NCBI RefSeq assembly: GCF_004011695.2
Contig: NC_082425.1
Span: 248,001-312,000, forward strand
From: Ascochyta rabiei
Taxonomy: Eukaryota; Ascomycota; Dothideomycetes; Pleosporales; Didymellaceae
Direction of reading: 5' to 3'
Length of the DNA stretch: 64,000 nucleotides
A program made the translations under genes and the position numbers. This document shows positions 20,730 to 31,270 of this stretch, one piece after another (within the stretch, counting starts at the first letter, position 1; each line of letters begins with the position of its first letter). The notes beneath the pieces are model-generated. The model worked only from the letters and a program-made list of their open reading frames with translations. It ran no database searches and was not told where the DNA came from.

Positions 20730-21890
20730 ATGGCTTCGGCAAACGACTCGACCATCACGCTCACCTCACATTGCTTGTGCAAGGCGAACACGTTCACGGC
20801 ACAAGTACCAGAATCACAACTTCCTCTTCCAGCATACATCTGCCATTGCACGTCTTGCAGACATGTCACCGGTTCTCTTTACACGACGTTTGTACGTTGG
20901 CCGGGGCTGCGAGCGAACGTCGATGTGTCGAAGCTGAAGGTGTACTCCTTCACGCACCGTGTCAATCTACTATTCTGTCCAACTTGCTCGACGCCAATGT
21001 TCTGGGAGATGCTTGCAGAGCCCGATCGTCCCCTTGGAGCATTTATCGGTACTCTGGTTAACAGCGAACCGACGCCGATCAAGTTCAACCACCAGATCTT
21101 TGTTGGTGACACGATCGATGGTGGCGCAAGCGCATGGCTGCAGTACCCTAACCCCGACAGCTTTGAGTGTAAAAGCTTCAAGTTCGAGACCAAGGACGAT
21201 TCACTAGGAGGTGCGGTGCCGCAGGACTGGTCATCTGTGGACAAGCTTGCTGGGCATGAGAAAGAGACGGGCGACAAGCTCTCCGTCCGCTGCAAGTGCA
21301 ATGGTGTCGATCTCATCCTACAGCGGGAGGATTACTCCGGGCTTAAGAAAGAAGAACTCCCCTGGAACGTCGACCCAGAAACACTTAAGCTGTTGACGAT
21401 CCTCTGTGGGTGCGACTCGTGTCGTCTCCAAGGCGGTACAGATGTGTGGTTCTGGACATACGTCGAGATGAAACATCTCCTGGCCGCCCGACACGATGTG
21501 CCTTTCCCAAAGTCTTCCTACGAGCTGAAGTCCTTCATCGACAAGAAAGACCCCCTTATTGGCAGTCTGGCCTACTACGCTTCTTCGACTCGTGTCTTGC
21601 GCTTCTTCTGTAGCACCTGCTCAGCCACCGTGTTCTTTGCCAAGGACGAGCGTCCTGAGTTCCTCGACGTCGCTGTAGGGTTGTTGGATGCTCCAGACGG
21701 TGCCCGAGCGGAAGGCTTTCTGTCCTGGTCTCTTGGTCTGGTCGAATACAAGGAAGACGCGAAGGGCGGATGGCGAGAGGGATTGTTTGACCGAGTCGAA
21801 AAAGAGACCGAGAAATGGAGGGTTGCGAGAGGCAAACCAAGGATTTGGAGACGGATCGCCATGGACCAGAAGCGCGCCGAGAAGCAGTAG
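20730..21890 (+). CDS. Tandem GFA/CENP-V-type zinc-domain protein
   Basis: Single exon, 386 residues from the ATG at 20730 (upstream in-frame codons lack an ATG). It holds two GFA (glutathione-dependent formaldehyde-activating, PF04828) domains. The first, about 10-150, has the zinc ligands Cys15, Cys17, Cys38, Cys40, Cys43, Cys83 and Cys86 in HCLCKAN, CHCTSCR and FCPTCSTPMFWE. The second, about 215-350, repeats the plan: VRCKCNG, CGCDSCRLQGG and FFCSTCSATVFF. Both look able to bind two zincs. Most family members have a single domain; the double form exists in fungi. Despite the family name, many GFA proteins have no proven formaldehyde activity, so the substrate is not assigned. No targeting signal is evident, so cytosolic. 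Confidence 0.92.
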   Translation: MASANDSTITLTSHCLCKANTFTAQVPESQLPLPAYICHCTSCRHVTGSLYTTFVRWPGLRANVDVSKLKVYSFTHRVNLLFCPTCSTPMFWEMLAEPDRPLGAFIGTLVNSEPTPIKFNHQIFVGDTIDGGASAWLQYPNPDSFECKSFKFETKDDSLGGAVPQDWSSVDKLAGHEKETGDKLSVRCKCNGVDLILQREDYSGLKKEELPWNVDPETLKLLTILCGCDSCRLQGGTDVWFWTYVEMKHLLAARHDVPFPKSSYELKSFIDKKDPLIGSLAYYASSTRVLRFFCSTCSATVFFAKDERPEFLDVAVGLLDAPDGARAEGFLSWSLGLVEYKEDAKGGWREGLFDRVEKETEKWRVARGKPRIWRRIAMDQKRAEKQ

Positions 21891-24800
21891 TAGTCACTGG
21901 GAAGGCTTGGTAGCGCCTCTCGTAATGACACGAATGTGCCGTCGAAGAATCCGGGCGAGCGCGTACGCACAAATCTATGAGTGGGTATCGACAGGTTGCA
22001 ACGCATGAAGGGCGGGGAACTGAAGCTGGGCGTTCAGTGTAGCAAGTTCTTTGGTCCGAGTACTCCTTCGATAATCCCTACTTGTTGGTGTGCACGTGCT
22101 TTCGCGTTCTGCCTCAAGGGGTACGCGTGTTATGAGCTTGGCTCGACGATGATGGATCTTCGCTGTCATCGTTGAGTTGAGGCCGGTCCTACAGCTCAAT
22201 GCTGATTTTCTCCCGTCGCGCTGCAAACTTATTGCGAGTGCCGTCGTTGTCTCCTGCTGCAATTGCTGCGGCTGGACCTCACCCTGCCATTTTCTCGTGC
22301 CATAACGACCCCACGATAGCTGCTTAGCGTTGAGGCACAAGAAATACTATCCTTGAGGGGGTCATTATTCAGTTCTACAGATCTCCCAGTTGCAGTGCCG
22401 CAGCATCTCGATTGTGTGGGTGTGCGTGTCGTGGTGCTGAGGGTGGTATGCTGGAAAGCTTCGGCGCTAGTTCACCTCCATCATACCTTCCTCCTTCTCT
22501 CTTCCTCCCACACAACCTCACAACATCCAGATCGTGCAACACCGCCGTAATGGTGTTGTTCTCCTTGTTCTCCTTGTTTGCAACGCCATCCCCATGCTTT
22601 CTCATATCCCCACCGCCTTATAACGAACAGGGGGCTGGGCTTCTGCTGAGTCCCCCCGCCGACAGTTTCGAACGACTCACGACTCTCGAAGCAAGCGCAC
22701 ATCGATCTCTTCGTACCTGCAGCGCTATCAAGGAGCTATACTGAGTTCGCACTGCGGTTGTAGTGCGTGTGTGCAATAGTACGGGCTGCGGGGGACGGCT
22801 GATAGTTTCTTCTTTCCATGGCGTCCGCAACTCAATCGCAAACCACGTACAAGAGCACCATAGTCTTTCCATCTGGCAGACCACCAGCGAAGCAGGAACA
22901 GTCTCTTGCCTTGCATCGGTTGATGACTTCATTCTCGTCGGCCGCTGACCGGCATGTGCGTGTGACCTGTTAAACGAGCCTGTGGGGACCCACGGCCGGC
23001 TGCATACATCAAACTCACACCGCTACGATTAAGGACCTCACCGAAATTCTCAACGGCTCATGTACCCTCCTCACATCGGTCAATGCCATACGCGTCGAGA
23101 TCTGGCTACAGCGGTCCCAATCGTTCGCCCTCTCGTGTGCAGAAGGGTTCACCAGAGGTAAGCCACCCCGCAACGTGAGACGAAGGGTGTAACTGACACA
23201 TGGTGACTTTAGGACGAACCTCTTTAGTCGACGCAACCCTCGTGGTACGTATTCGGTATCTCTTGATCCATGGAGGTGCGTCGAGCTCAGCCAGCCGTAC
23301 CGTCAACGCTCGCGTTGGCATACGCATCGACAAGGAGACCGACCGTCAGTCTCACGCCGACGATGCACCCAGTCACAGCCGGTGATAGTTGGGTGGAATT
23401 TCTCCATCGTGTCCTCGGTCGACAGCACACCTGTAGCCTACGCCGAGCTTGAGGCAGCGACCGATGCTGACATGCTCGGGCCTTGACGCGTGAGGTATTG
23501 CGACCTGCTAGCCACCCCAGACTGGTGGAATTGTGCGCGTCTTCGCTTTTCGCCTCGTATGCCGGCTGAGGTGCGAGGTTCAGTCCGATGTTGCCAGAAA
23601 AAGAAACCTCGACCTTGCTCCCAGGAAGCATACTGTCATCTGTACCACGACTTGAGCGACCTGGGGTCGGCTCTACCATGTTCGTGCGTCTCGATTTCTC
23701 TTCCTTGGGCCGTGTTCCATCACATCTGCGACATCGAACACGATCGCCAACAGTAAGCCACACGTCAACCTGGCTCAATCCTAAGGCCGCAATTCGTTGT
23801 GTAATGCGCGACTTCCTCCTCTTTCCTTACCGTTAATAGCATTGGTTCAGTTTCCTTTCCGCTTGTACATCTGCATCTTCTGCAAGTCGATGTAAGTCGA
23901 CCGTTGTCCCTGCTTCTTTTTTAATCATCTTCCAGCTCCTCCTCAAGTCTTCCTCCTCTCTTCAATTCCCCCTCCGCTCAGTCAAGCTCCTCATCTTTTG
24001 CCGTTCTTCCTACGTCCCTACATCCATCTCCCATCTTCTCTGCACCTGCATCTGCTCCCATGTTCAATTCCTCGTCCTCGTAGCCATCATACCCTGCCCT
24101 ACGGTTTCGCTCATCCTGTCATGCCCTGCACGAAGTCTGCAAATACTCCTCACATCCCTGTCTTGCTTTGAAGTCTCCTGTTCTTGGATCCAACACTTTT
24201 GCCGACATGCTTCAGATGGACAATAGCGCACAAGGCGGATACAACACAACGACTGTGTTCGTGCTCGAGACGGCGTGAATGCGTATCATCTACTCTGGCC
24301 AACCAGACAAATCTCTTCGGAGCAGGACCTCGTCGTCCCTGTTCTTGCCGAGCCTTAACCTGCTGAGCTTGGACTGGTGCTGGACTCTCGCTCGGACAGA
24401 GCGGAATTTGTACGCCCCACTCATGCGAGCTGAGCCGATGGACCTGACAGAGAGGCAGACTTGTGTGTGCGATGTCGTGATGAAGGTTGCTCATGGTTGA
24501 GGATGCGGTCGCGTGTCTTTTTGATGCGTGGATAGGTGTTCGCAGTGGGGAGTGTTTATGGCGGGAATACCGCGACCTTGCCAGATATGGGCGCGATGAT
24601 GCAAGGCGCTGTCACGGTCAGTCAATATGTCGACCGGAGGTTGTGGGACCAGTTTCCTGCAGCCTCCGATGTTGCAAAGAGCTTATCTGCGTGGTGCTTG
24701 CTGTAGGTTCCCGCTCCAAGTCGCAAGCAAACAACTGCCCACTATCGCTGACCTGAGCCGACTGGTGGTTGGGACGCGGCGTTGCCGGTTCTCACACAGT

Positions 24801-25818
24801 CGTAAAACGTCTGAGGGCAGCCTTCAAGGCGCAAGCGTGTGTTGGCGTTGATATTAGGTCTTGGAAGCGCAGGGCTGTCAACTTGCGGAGCTTCTTCTTT
24901 TGGCGGCAGGGTGACGGTGATCGCGCTTTCTGCTGTGATAAATGATGATCGCGGCCATGAGCAGCAACAACGAAAGGAAGAATACGCCATCTCGGAACGC
25001 TGACGCTGCGCGTAAGTCGGTCTCAAGCTCGCGGAAAGTGGGTATTTGTCCACCTTACCTCCTGTTACCTCTTCGAATTACGCTTGCTCCTCAGATTTTA
25101 TGCTGGACATCTCACGCTGGCTGGTCATCGTTTTCATTGTACTTGGCGTCTGCGACAATTTGTGCTGTGGTGGTGGTGGGGAAGTGGAGCGAAAAGGAAG
25201 CCACTTCCTGATCTCGATCATCAACAACATCGATTCGGAATTTCCAGACCTTTGCAAGCTGCAAAATTCTTTGCATCCCCTGATCGTTATACCAGTATCG
25301 TGGGACACATTATGCACAATCAACAGCATTCAGAACGACAATTTCGACCAAGTCAGGTATCATCACGCAGAATGAGTGTACGACAGAAAAAAGATATCAT
25401 CACAAGCGGTTTTATCGGATTAATAGCTCTATTCAAGGACTTATGTGGACCCTGCCACGAGCTGCGCGGAATTGCGATGATTGCTCATTCGAAAGAGGAC
25501 AGTGTTCCAAACACCATCAAGCATCAAGACCGACACCAGGCCTGCTTTCATAACTGATGACCTCCATTCTTCTCAGCAGACAAGAACCAACATTCAGACA
25601 ATCTGGGAATCGCCGCTATGTCAAGCCTTCAAGCAATCACACAAGGCATCTTACTCAACGGGGTACTTGGCCCACCCATCCTCGAGCTGTGGCTATTTCG
25701 AATAGGATTTTGAAGTCAGACGCAAACACGGTATCACAGACAGAAGGGCGGAGAGGAGGAAGACTTGGTGGAGAGGCGGCGACAAGAGGATGGGGATATA
25801 TCCAAATTGCGGATATTC
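21891..25818. other. 3.9-kb region without a supported gene
   Basis: Only short, overlapping ORFs in all six frames. One stretch (about 22977-23385) looks weakly exon-like (see findings). A 65-codon ORF begins at 22550 in a pyrimidine-rich context but has no recognisable content. No RNA gene or transposon domain was seen. It flanks the triad-protein cluster on its left. Confidence 0.5.
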
Positions 25819-26868
25819 TCACGTGCCTCCAATCTCTCGGAGCGCGGCTGATAGGATAATGTGTCCGATTGTTCTGGTTCGACGGACAAGAGCCCACATA
25901 ACTCTCGTCGTGTCGTGACCGTCTTCATGAATGGGGTTAAAGTAGACGTTATCGGCCGTCTCCCTGGCATCTGCCAGAGCGATGCCTACGACAAGCAGCA
26001 GCTCCTCCTGCACACATACGAAGTCCTGGTGACGACCTCCAAGGAATGCTTGGTTACCGCCCTGCCGCTGTATCTCGCTATAAACAGCATCATCCATTGC
26101 CTGCAGGCAGACATCCCGGTACAGTGCACGATGCTGCTCCGTAGGAGGTTGTCCTTGGTCTCGCTCCTCTTCGTGCCGCCGAAGACTTGTGTCAAAGTGC
26201 AACACATGGTCTCCATCAGTCTTCTTGACTCGCGTCCACAGGTAGTCAGTGGCTTCCCGGACAGTGGTATCAAAGTTGTACTGCCAGTAAGTGGGGCCCA
26301 GCACGAAGCTACCCGGGACGGACCAGAAGTCCTCGGACCGCTCATCACCCGCAGCTAGAGGCTCACCCTGGCTGGAGCCAGAAGAGATCACCAGTACAGT
26401 ATGGTGCTTCGTCGGTGCTGCGAAGGGCCCGAGATCGTTTTCTCGTCGGAATAAGATGTGCTGAACTGACCGGGGCTCAAGCCTCATCTCACGGAACCTC
26501 AAGGACAGACCTGTGAATTGTCGGTTACCGAGAGCAACGAGCTGCAATCTCAGAGACAAACCTTGAGTCCCATAGGCGAGCGCCTGGCATGTGAATGCAA
26601 TAGAGTCCACACAGTTCTCGACACAGCACGCCTGAAGCTGCACCTGTTCTGGCAGGTCGACTGAGTTTGGTGTCTGTTCAGCTGCTGGCACAGCAAAGTC
26701 GTACAGGTGTAGTATACTCCCCGGCAAGTCGTCAATAAGACTCGAGAAGATCATCTTCCCAGCAGACACATCTTGGTAGGACTCGATAGAGCCGAAGAAC
26801 GTCACCGTCGCAAAGGCTGCGGCCAGCCGGTATTGCAGACTTGCCAGGCGTAAGATCATTCTTCTCAT
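25819..26868 (-). CDS. Triad-family protein A (transglutaminase/papain-like layout, Asp replaced)
   Basis: Unnamed family shared with the loci at 27.9-28.9, 29.3-30.4 and 31.3-32.4 kb. Exons 26868-26562 and 26510-25819 give 332 residues; the 51-bp intron (GTTTGT..CACAG) is phase 1, contains no stop and is a multiple of three, so the frame is open with or without splicing. I favour splicing because all four relatives have a phase-1 intron at this point. Key residues: Cys86 in VENCVDSIAF, followed by a helix; His139 in KHHTVLVIS; and FVLGPTYWQYNF where relatives have LDPTxxQYG, so the acidic residue is Gly (GGC; GAC would be Asp). N-terminal MILRLASLQYRL resembles the start of the 28.9-kb relative. 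No signal peptide or obvious membrane anchor. Function unknown; possibly inactive. Confidence 0.65.
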   Translation of the reverse strand: MRRMILRLASLQYRLAAAFATVTFFGSIESYQDVSAGKMIFSSLIDDLPGSILHLYDFAVPAAEQTPNSVDLPEQVQLQACCVENCVDSIAFTCQALAYGTQGLSLRLQLVALGNRQFTGLSLRFREMRLEPRSVQHILFRRENDLGPFAAPTKHHTVLVISSGSSQGEPLAAGDERSEDFWSVPGSFVLGPTYWQYNFDTTVREATDYLWTRVKKTDGDHVLHFDTSLRRHEEERDQGQPPTEQHRALYRDVCLQAMDDAVYSEIQRQGGNQAFLGGRHQDFVCVQEELLLVVGIALADARETADNVYFNPIHEDGHDTTRVMWALVRRTRTIGHIILSAALREIGGT

Positions 26869-27941
26869 ACGACGCTCCTGGCAGATATCTGTGTGCGTAC
26901 GCCAGCACCATCCACAAAAGCATACCCAGTGGGTGAGGGTAGAGTCGATGTCGCCGTCTGGAACGTCGCGACAGCTCGAATATACAGTCGATCGAGGGGC
27001 GGAGCGAGGGCCTGTCTTGACGCCGCACGAAGACCAAGGACGGTATGTGTCGAGGAAATGCATGACGAAATGACTTCGAAATGGGTGTGGTGTTGTGAGG
27101 GGAGGCAATGGGCAGACTAAAACAGACGACTCCACGAAAGCACGCGAAAGCCGCACTCACTTCAAATTCGATACACCACCAATTACGTGGATTTCAAGCC
27201 CTGCTGGAGGTTCTTAGCTCAAGAACGTCTTGTGACCCCTGCCGAACAGGCTCCTGGTCGGAATTTGCTAGGGTGAAGGCAAGGCAGCCAAAGAGAGATC
27301 AGAAAGAGGGGCTCAGGTGTCTTGAACGGCCGTACCGCTGTCACCTGTGTGTTGCCATGAAGACGAGAGTCAAAATAGTGAGTCAAAACGTCCTCCTTGA
27401 GGTTCTCCGGGTCTTTACATGGTAGATCTTGACGTATCTTCATGAAAAACATAGACTGACTTATGGTACAAGAAGCAGAGATTACCTCTGTGCGGTGGCA
27501 GGAACTCTTTTTGCCTCGGTCTTCACTATACGCACGGGGTACTTGGTTCGAATTCGCAGGAGGCCAGTCTTTTTGCATATTTCGGCTCGCCATTGTGCGA
27601 TAAGAACACAACCTCTGCGGCGTTCGATACATTTAAAAAAAAACTCGGCGTCAGCGATGCCCTCCACGTGAGGATAATCGGTTTATTTGGCTGTAACGTT
27701 GATGACGTTGCAGCGGTTCTACGAGGATGTCACGGTAGAACTGGCAGTTTTCTACCTTGCAAGTTGATTACCGGAGACCCTCAACTGTAATTTGTCGAGG
27801 GTTTCTGGATGATGAGCAGCACGGCACCAGGTTCAATCTGTTGAGCAAGCGTCAACGGTGGTATTACAAAACGTCTACAAGAAAGCGCTACAAGAAAGCG
27901 CTACAAGAAAGCGCTCAACTAAAGAGATGCGCATGCAAAGT
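26869..27941. other. Intergenic within the triad-family cluster
   Basis: No gene seen. Contains a 13-bp triplicate (about 27875-27915, unit CTACAAGAAAGCG) and a short A-run near 27635. Short ORFs run in all frames without domain content. Confidence 0.5.
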
Positions 27942-28926
27942 CTAGACTGCCAAAACTTGACCGTGGCCCTGACTCCGACGTTGATAGCTCTGCATGCATG
28001 CTTGGTGACCAGCACCATCAGCGTCCTTCACAACATCTGCAAGCTGCATCAAGAACCAGTCTGAGTCGCCGAAGTAGATCCACTCAAGGCGCACCCGCAG
28101 CACATCCATCTCCCGCTTCAGAGCGGCAAGAATACCATCTTCCACTCTCTGGTACTCTTCTGCGCCCATGCTCAGGATGGTGTTGATCCCTCCGACAGTG
28201 CCCAGTTCCTTGACCATGACATTGTTCGTGGTGCAGATTATCGCGTCCGAGCAGTTTTGCTCTCACGCGTGTCCTTGAAAGGCTGCATAGTCTTCGAAGT
28301 AACGCCCGAAGTCGTTTTCTCGCACGCGGTCTTTATCTAGACGGCGGATCTTCGTTGCGCAGTACGTCTTGTGATTGTCGATGCCGTCGTAGAAGGAGTA
28401 TTGCGCGTAGGCTGCGTCTGCCACGATTGCTTCTTCGTCGTTGTTGGGAACGAACTCGATGACAGTATGCGGGTAATCGGTCACGATTAGCTGCTCGTTG
28501 CTGCCGTTGCCGCATCGCCACATTTCTACTTTGTGAGTGGGCTTTGGGTCTTTGAACGTGACTTCATTGATGTCAAATTTCAAGCTTACAGGGGCTATCG
28601 AAAGCAAAAAGCGGTGGAAGAGGCATTATATGATTACCCTCGACGAAGAAAGCCAGCTAGGCAGTGTTGAAGTCAATGGCGGAAACGCACTGATTCACAC
28701 TCAACGCGGTCTTCTTCCTGCTCTTGCTCACTCGGAGACCGAAGAAAGGTACTTCTTCGCGAGGCTTGCAACATACCTGGGTGACCAAGCAGATTTTGCC
28801 TTCGTCGGTCAAGTAGTCGTCGACGAGCACTTCCCAGTGCATGGCCTCCAACTGCACCAAAACGACGCCATTGTACAGGCTGGCTAGGCGGTACATATTC
28901 CGGCTGATATCCTGATATGAGCTCAT
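27942..28926 (-). pseudogene. Triad-family locus B, broken by two in-frame stops
   Basis: Read as exons 28926-28638 and 28594-27942 (43-bp intron, phase 1, same position as in the relatives), the frame runs through 313 codons and aligns with the 30.4-kb gene along its length. Start MSSYQD matches MSNYQA of that gene. The residues Cys80 (VNQCVSA), His (YPHTVIEF) and Asp (VADAAYAQYSF) are kept, and the C-terminal part (GGINTIL...RVEDG) matches GGPSVL...RITED. Two stops interrupt it: TAG at 28659-28657, ten codons after the Cys, and TGA at 28265-28263. Both are explained by a single C-to-T change (CAG, CGA). A rescue intron from 28776 (GTATGT) to 28657 (CCTAG) could remove the first stop but would delete the Cys, so I call a pseudogene. 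What else: a rearranged, still expressed gene. Confidence 0.6.
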
Positions 28927-29258
28927 GGTGTCGGTTTGGAGCTGTTTGCTGGTGTTGTGCCTGCTTCTCTTGCTGGGCGGTCTCGTGGTGAACAATTGGG
29001 AAGCTCTTGGCGCGAGCCCGAAAGTGGACTTGGCGCCAAAAAGCGACCGATTTGGCTCTGACTTCGCTCCACAGAAGTTTGGCAACGCATTTTGAAGAGA
29101 CAGTTTCTAGAGACTCTTGGTTCTTCGATTGAGAGAATCACGTCGGACAAAGCAAATCCGGGTTTGGAGATGAAGAAGAAATTGCCATTTCTGCAGGCAA
29201 ACTTTGGAAAGAACCAGAACGCTGTCTTGAAGGCCCAGGACCGAGACAACATGCACAT
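28927..29258. other. Spacer upstream of locus B
   Basis: 332 bp between the stop of the 30.4-kb gene and the start of locus B; the promoter of locus B if it is transcribed. Nothing else seen. Confidence 0.5.
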
Positions 29259-30379
29259 CTACGAATCTATATTCTGATCGGACATGCGATTGAGGGCCGT
29301 CATAATGGCCACGTCGCCGTCGCCTTGTGAACGATACAACGCGTCTTCGTAGAAATCAATCCAGAGCGCCGACCGCGTACCGTGCCATATTCGGTCCATG
29401 TCATCGCGAAACTCTCGAAGCTTCCTATCCACACCATCCAGAGCTAGATCTTCAGTAATTCGCCAGACCGTCTCGCTCGCCTCCCTTAATACGCTAGGTC
29501 CTCCAGCCTCCGCGACAACTCGGTGAACCACGTTGTTGATGGTACGCATAGCTATCTGGCTTTGCACACGATAATACCACTCTTTAGAACCCGGAGTGCT
29601 AGTTCCCATACGTCTCTGCATTGCTGCATACCTTGTGCCGAATCCGTATGACCACGGCCCGTGCTGCTGGCGCATATCGGCGTACTTCTGGAGGTACTCG
29701 TCACATCGTTGTGGACCTTGCGGCCGGCCATACTGAGGCGCGGTAGGATCAAGGTAGGAATCGCCGAGCCAGGAGGAGACCTTGAGCATTGTGTGGCGCT
29801 CAGCCACGGATTTGACCTCGGGCTCTTCAGCATTGTGTGCAATGACGATGACGCTGGAGTTCGACTTGACGTGTAGGATGTCTACTTCCTCGACTTCAAA
29901 GGATCCTGGAAACAGTCAGCATTTATTGGCAGAGCAAGAGAGATCTGATCACCTTCTGCGAAGAAGGCAAGCACGCCAGCGAGGATCTCCAGAACATGGA
30001 CGCAGCTGTTGAAGCAGTACCCAACTTCCTCCAACCGCCGCGGTACCATATCTGGGAAGATGTTTTGCTCTTTGAGGGGCTTATCGAACTCGCGCTGGAA
30101 AAGCACCAAGGTCCCTGTTGACGAGCGCGCTGCCGCGTACGTACGAAAGATGTGTAGCCACCTTGCTTCCAACAGGAAGATCCTGTTCAGCAAACGATCC
30201 ACCCGAGCAAGCTCTTGCAGCTTGAAGGAGGCGGCTTCGTCGCGGTGCTTGTGAGAGCAGAATCGTGCACTGCCCCAGGACAGGTCCGCGACGAGCGAGG
30301 CGGGGCGGTCACAAAGGCGCTCGGCGCAGATCTGTTGATCAGTGTTAGGGAGAGGTAAGTCGGCTTGGTAATTGCTCAT
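29259..30379 (-). CDS. Triad-family protein C (zinc-knuckle plus transglutaminase/papain-like layout)
   Basis: Exons 30379-29953 and 29905-29259 (47-bp intron, phase 1) give 357 residues. N-terminus: a possible zinc knuckle Cys18-x4-Cys23-x17-Cys41-x3-His45 followed by KLQELARVDRLLNRIF, a helical segment. Core: Cys126 in FNSCVHVLEILAG begins a helix, as the catalytic Cys does in transglutaminase/papain-like folds; then a beta-rich stretch (VDILHVKS, SVIVIAH); His180 in RHTMLKV; and Asp195 in YLDPTAPQYG. Cys-to-His spacing is 54 and His-to-Asp 15, the latter equal to that of the YopT/AvrPphB (C58) peptidases as I recall. The C-terminal ~120 residues are helical and charged. No signal peptide. 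I do not recognise the family; a cysteine-protease, transglutaminase or deamidase-like activity is inference only. Divergent from protein D. Confidence 0.75.
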
Positions 30380-31270
30380 GAGGGATAGAGAAATTTGGTG
30401 AGAGTTGTGGCAGGAAGGTGCTCACGGTGGGGAGCTTTGGTGGTGCAGCTTTGGGAAGCTCTCTCCAAGCGCACAGACACCTTGATATCAGCTATGCTGC
30501 CCGCCCTCACCCAGCACCAAAGGTGGGTCTTAAGCGCTTAGATTGTCTGATTTCGTATATAGAAGCTCCGGACAACCTTGTCTACGCCATGTTTCGTGTA
30601 GAAAGAGTAAGTTCGCAATGTGACAAGGTAAGGATGCGTTTCATTTCTTTCAACGGAGCTCCCACCCGAGACTCACAAGTCTCTGCGCTGTTCTTCAGTA
30701 TCCATCTTGTCTTCCTGCACTCCTCCCAACCCCCAGATCTTAGCATGCATTGCAGCACGCCATGGATCGCGGAAATGCTCAAGCTTCGTTACACTGCGCT
30801 ACGTGGAGCTCAGTACTGAGTTAAAGACTACATCGGCACTGCATCGATGAGATTGTGAGCTGGACTAAACTCACGTACCTCCGTCCATCTAGCTCTCCTC
30901 TTCTTCGACATTCTCTCGCCTACTGGAACGACGCAGTCTGTGTCGTTCGCATGCAAATTAGCTTGTCTCAGTATCAGAGGTCACCTAAGGCTTCTCGAAC
31001 AAACCAGAAGGCATGGACAACGACAGCAAGCAGCCACCGAGCAGACTGGTACAAGATGTGGAGATTCCGATAGAGCTTCTGAAGACAGTAAGGTAGAACA
31101 CTGCAGGGGTGCGTCGACTTTCAATGGGCCAGTCGATGAGCGGGATTAGTGTGGGGCATTTGCCTTGCTCAGTCTCTTGAGCTGCAATTCACATTAGCAG
31201 AACTTTTCCAAGCTCTTTCACACTACATCGTCCTTTTCTCTTCTCACGCAACCACGTTCCCTCGCTCACC
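30380..31270. other. Divergent intergenic region between proteins C and D
   Basis: 891 bp between two divergent ATGs. A TATATA at about 30556-30561 could serve the minus-strand gene. Only short ORFs without recognisable content. Confidence 0.5.

Noticed and set aside
22412..22744. 110-codon plus-strand ORF with an ATG at 22550
   Set aside because: Composition is a pyrimidine-rich translation (Leu/Phe/Ser/Pro), with no domain and no splice or promoter support.
25861..26358. 165-codon plus-strand ORF
   Set aside because: It overlaps triad protein A on the opposite strand, whose frame has family support and a conserved intron.
27530..27570. GGTTCGAATTC as a tRNA B box
   Set aside because: No matching A box or stems in the 70 bp upstream.
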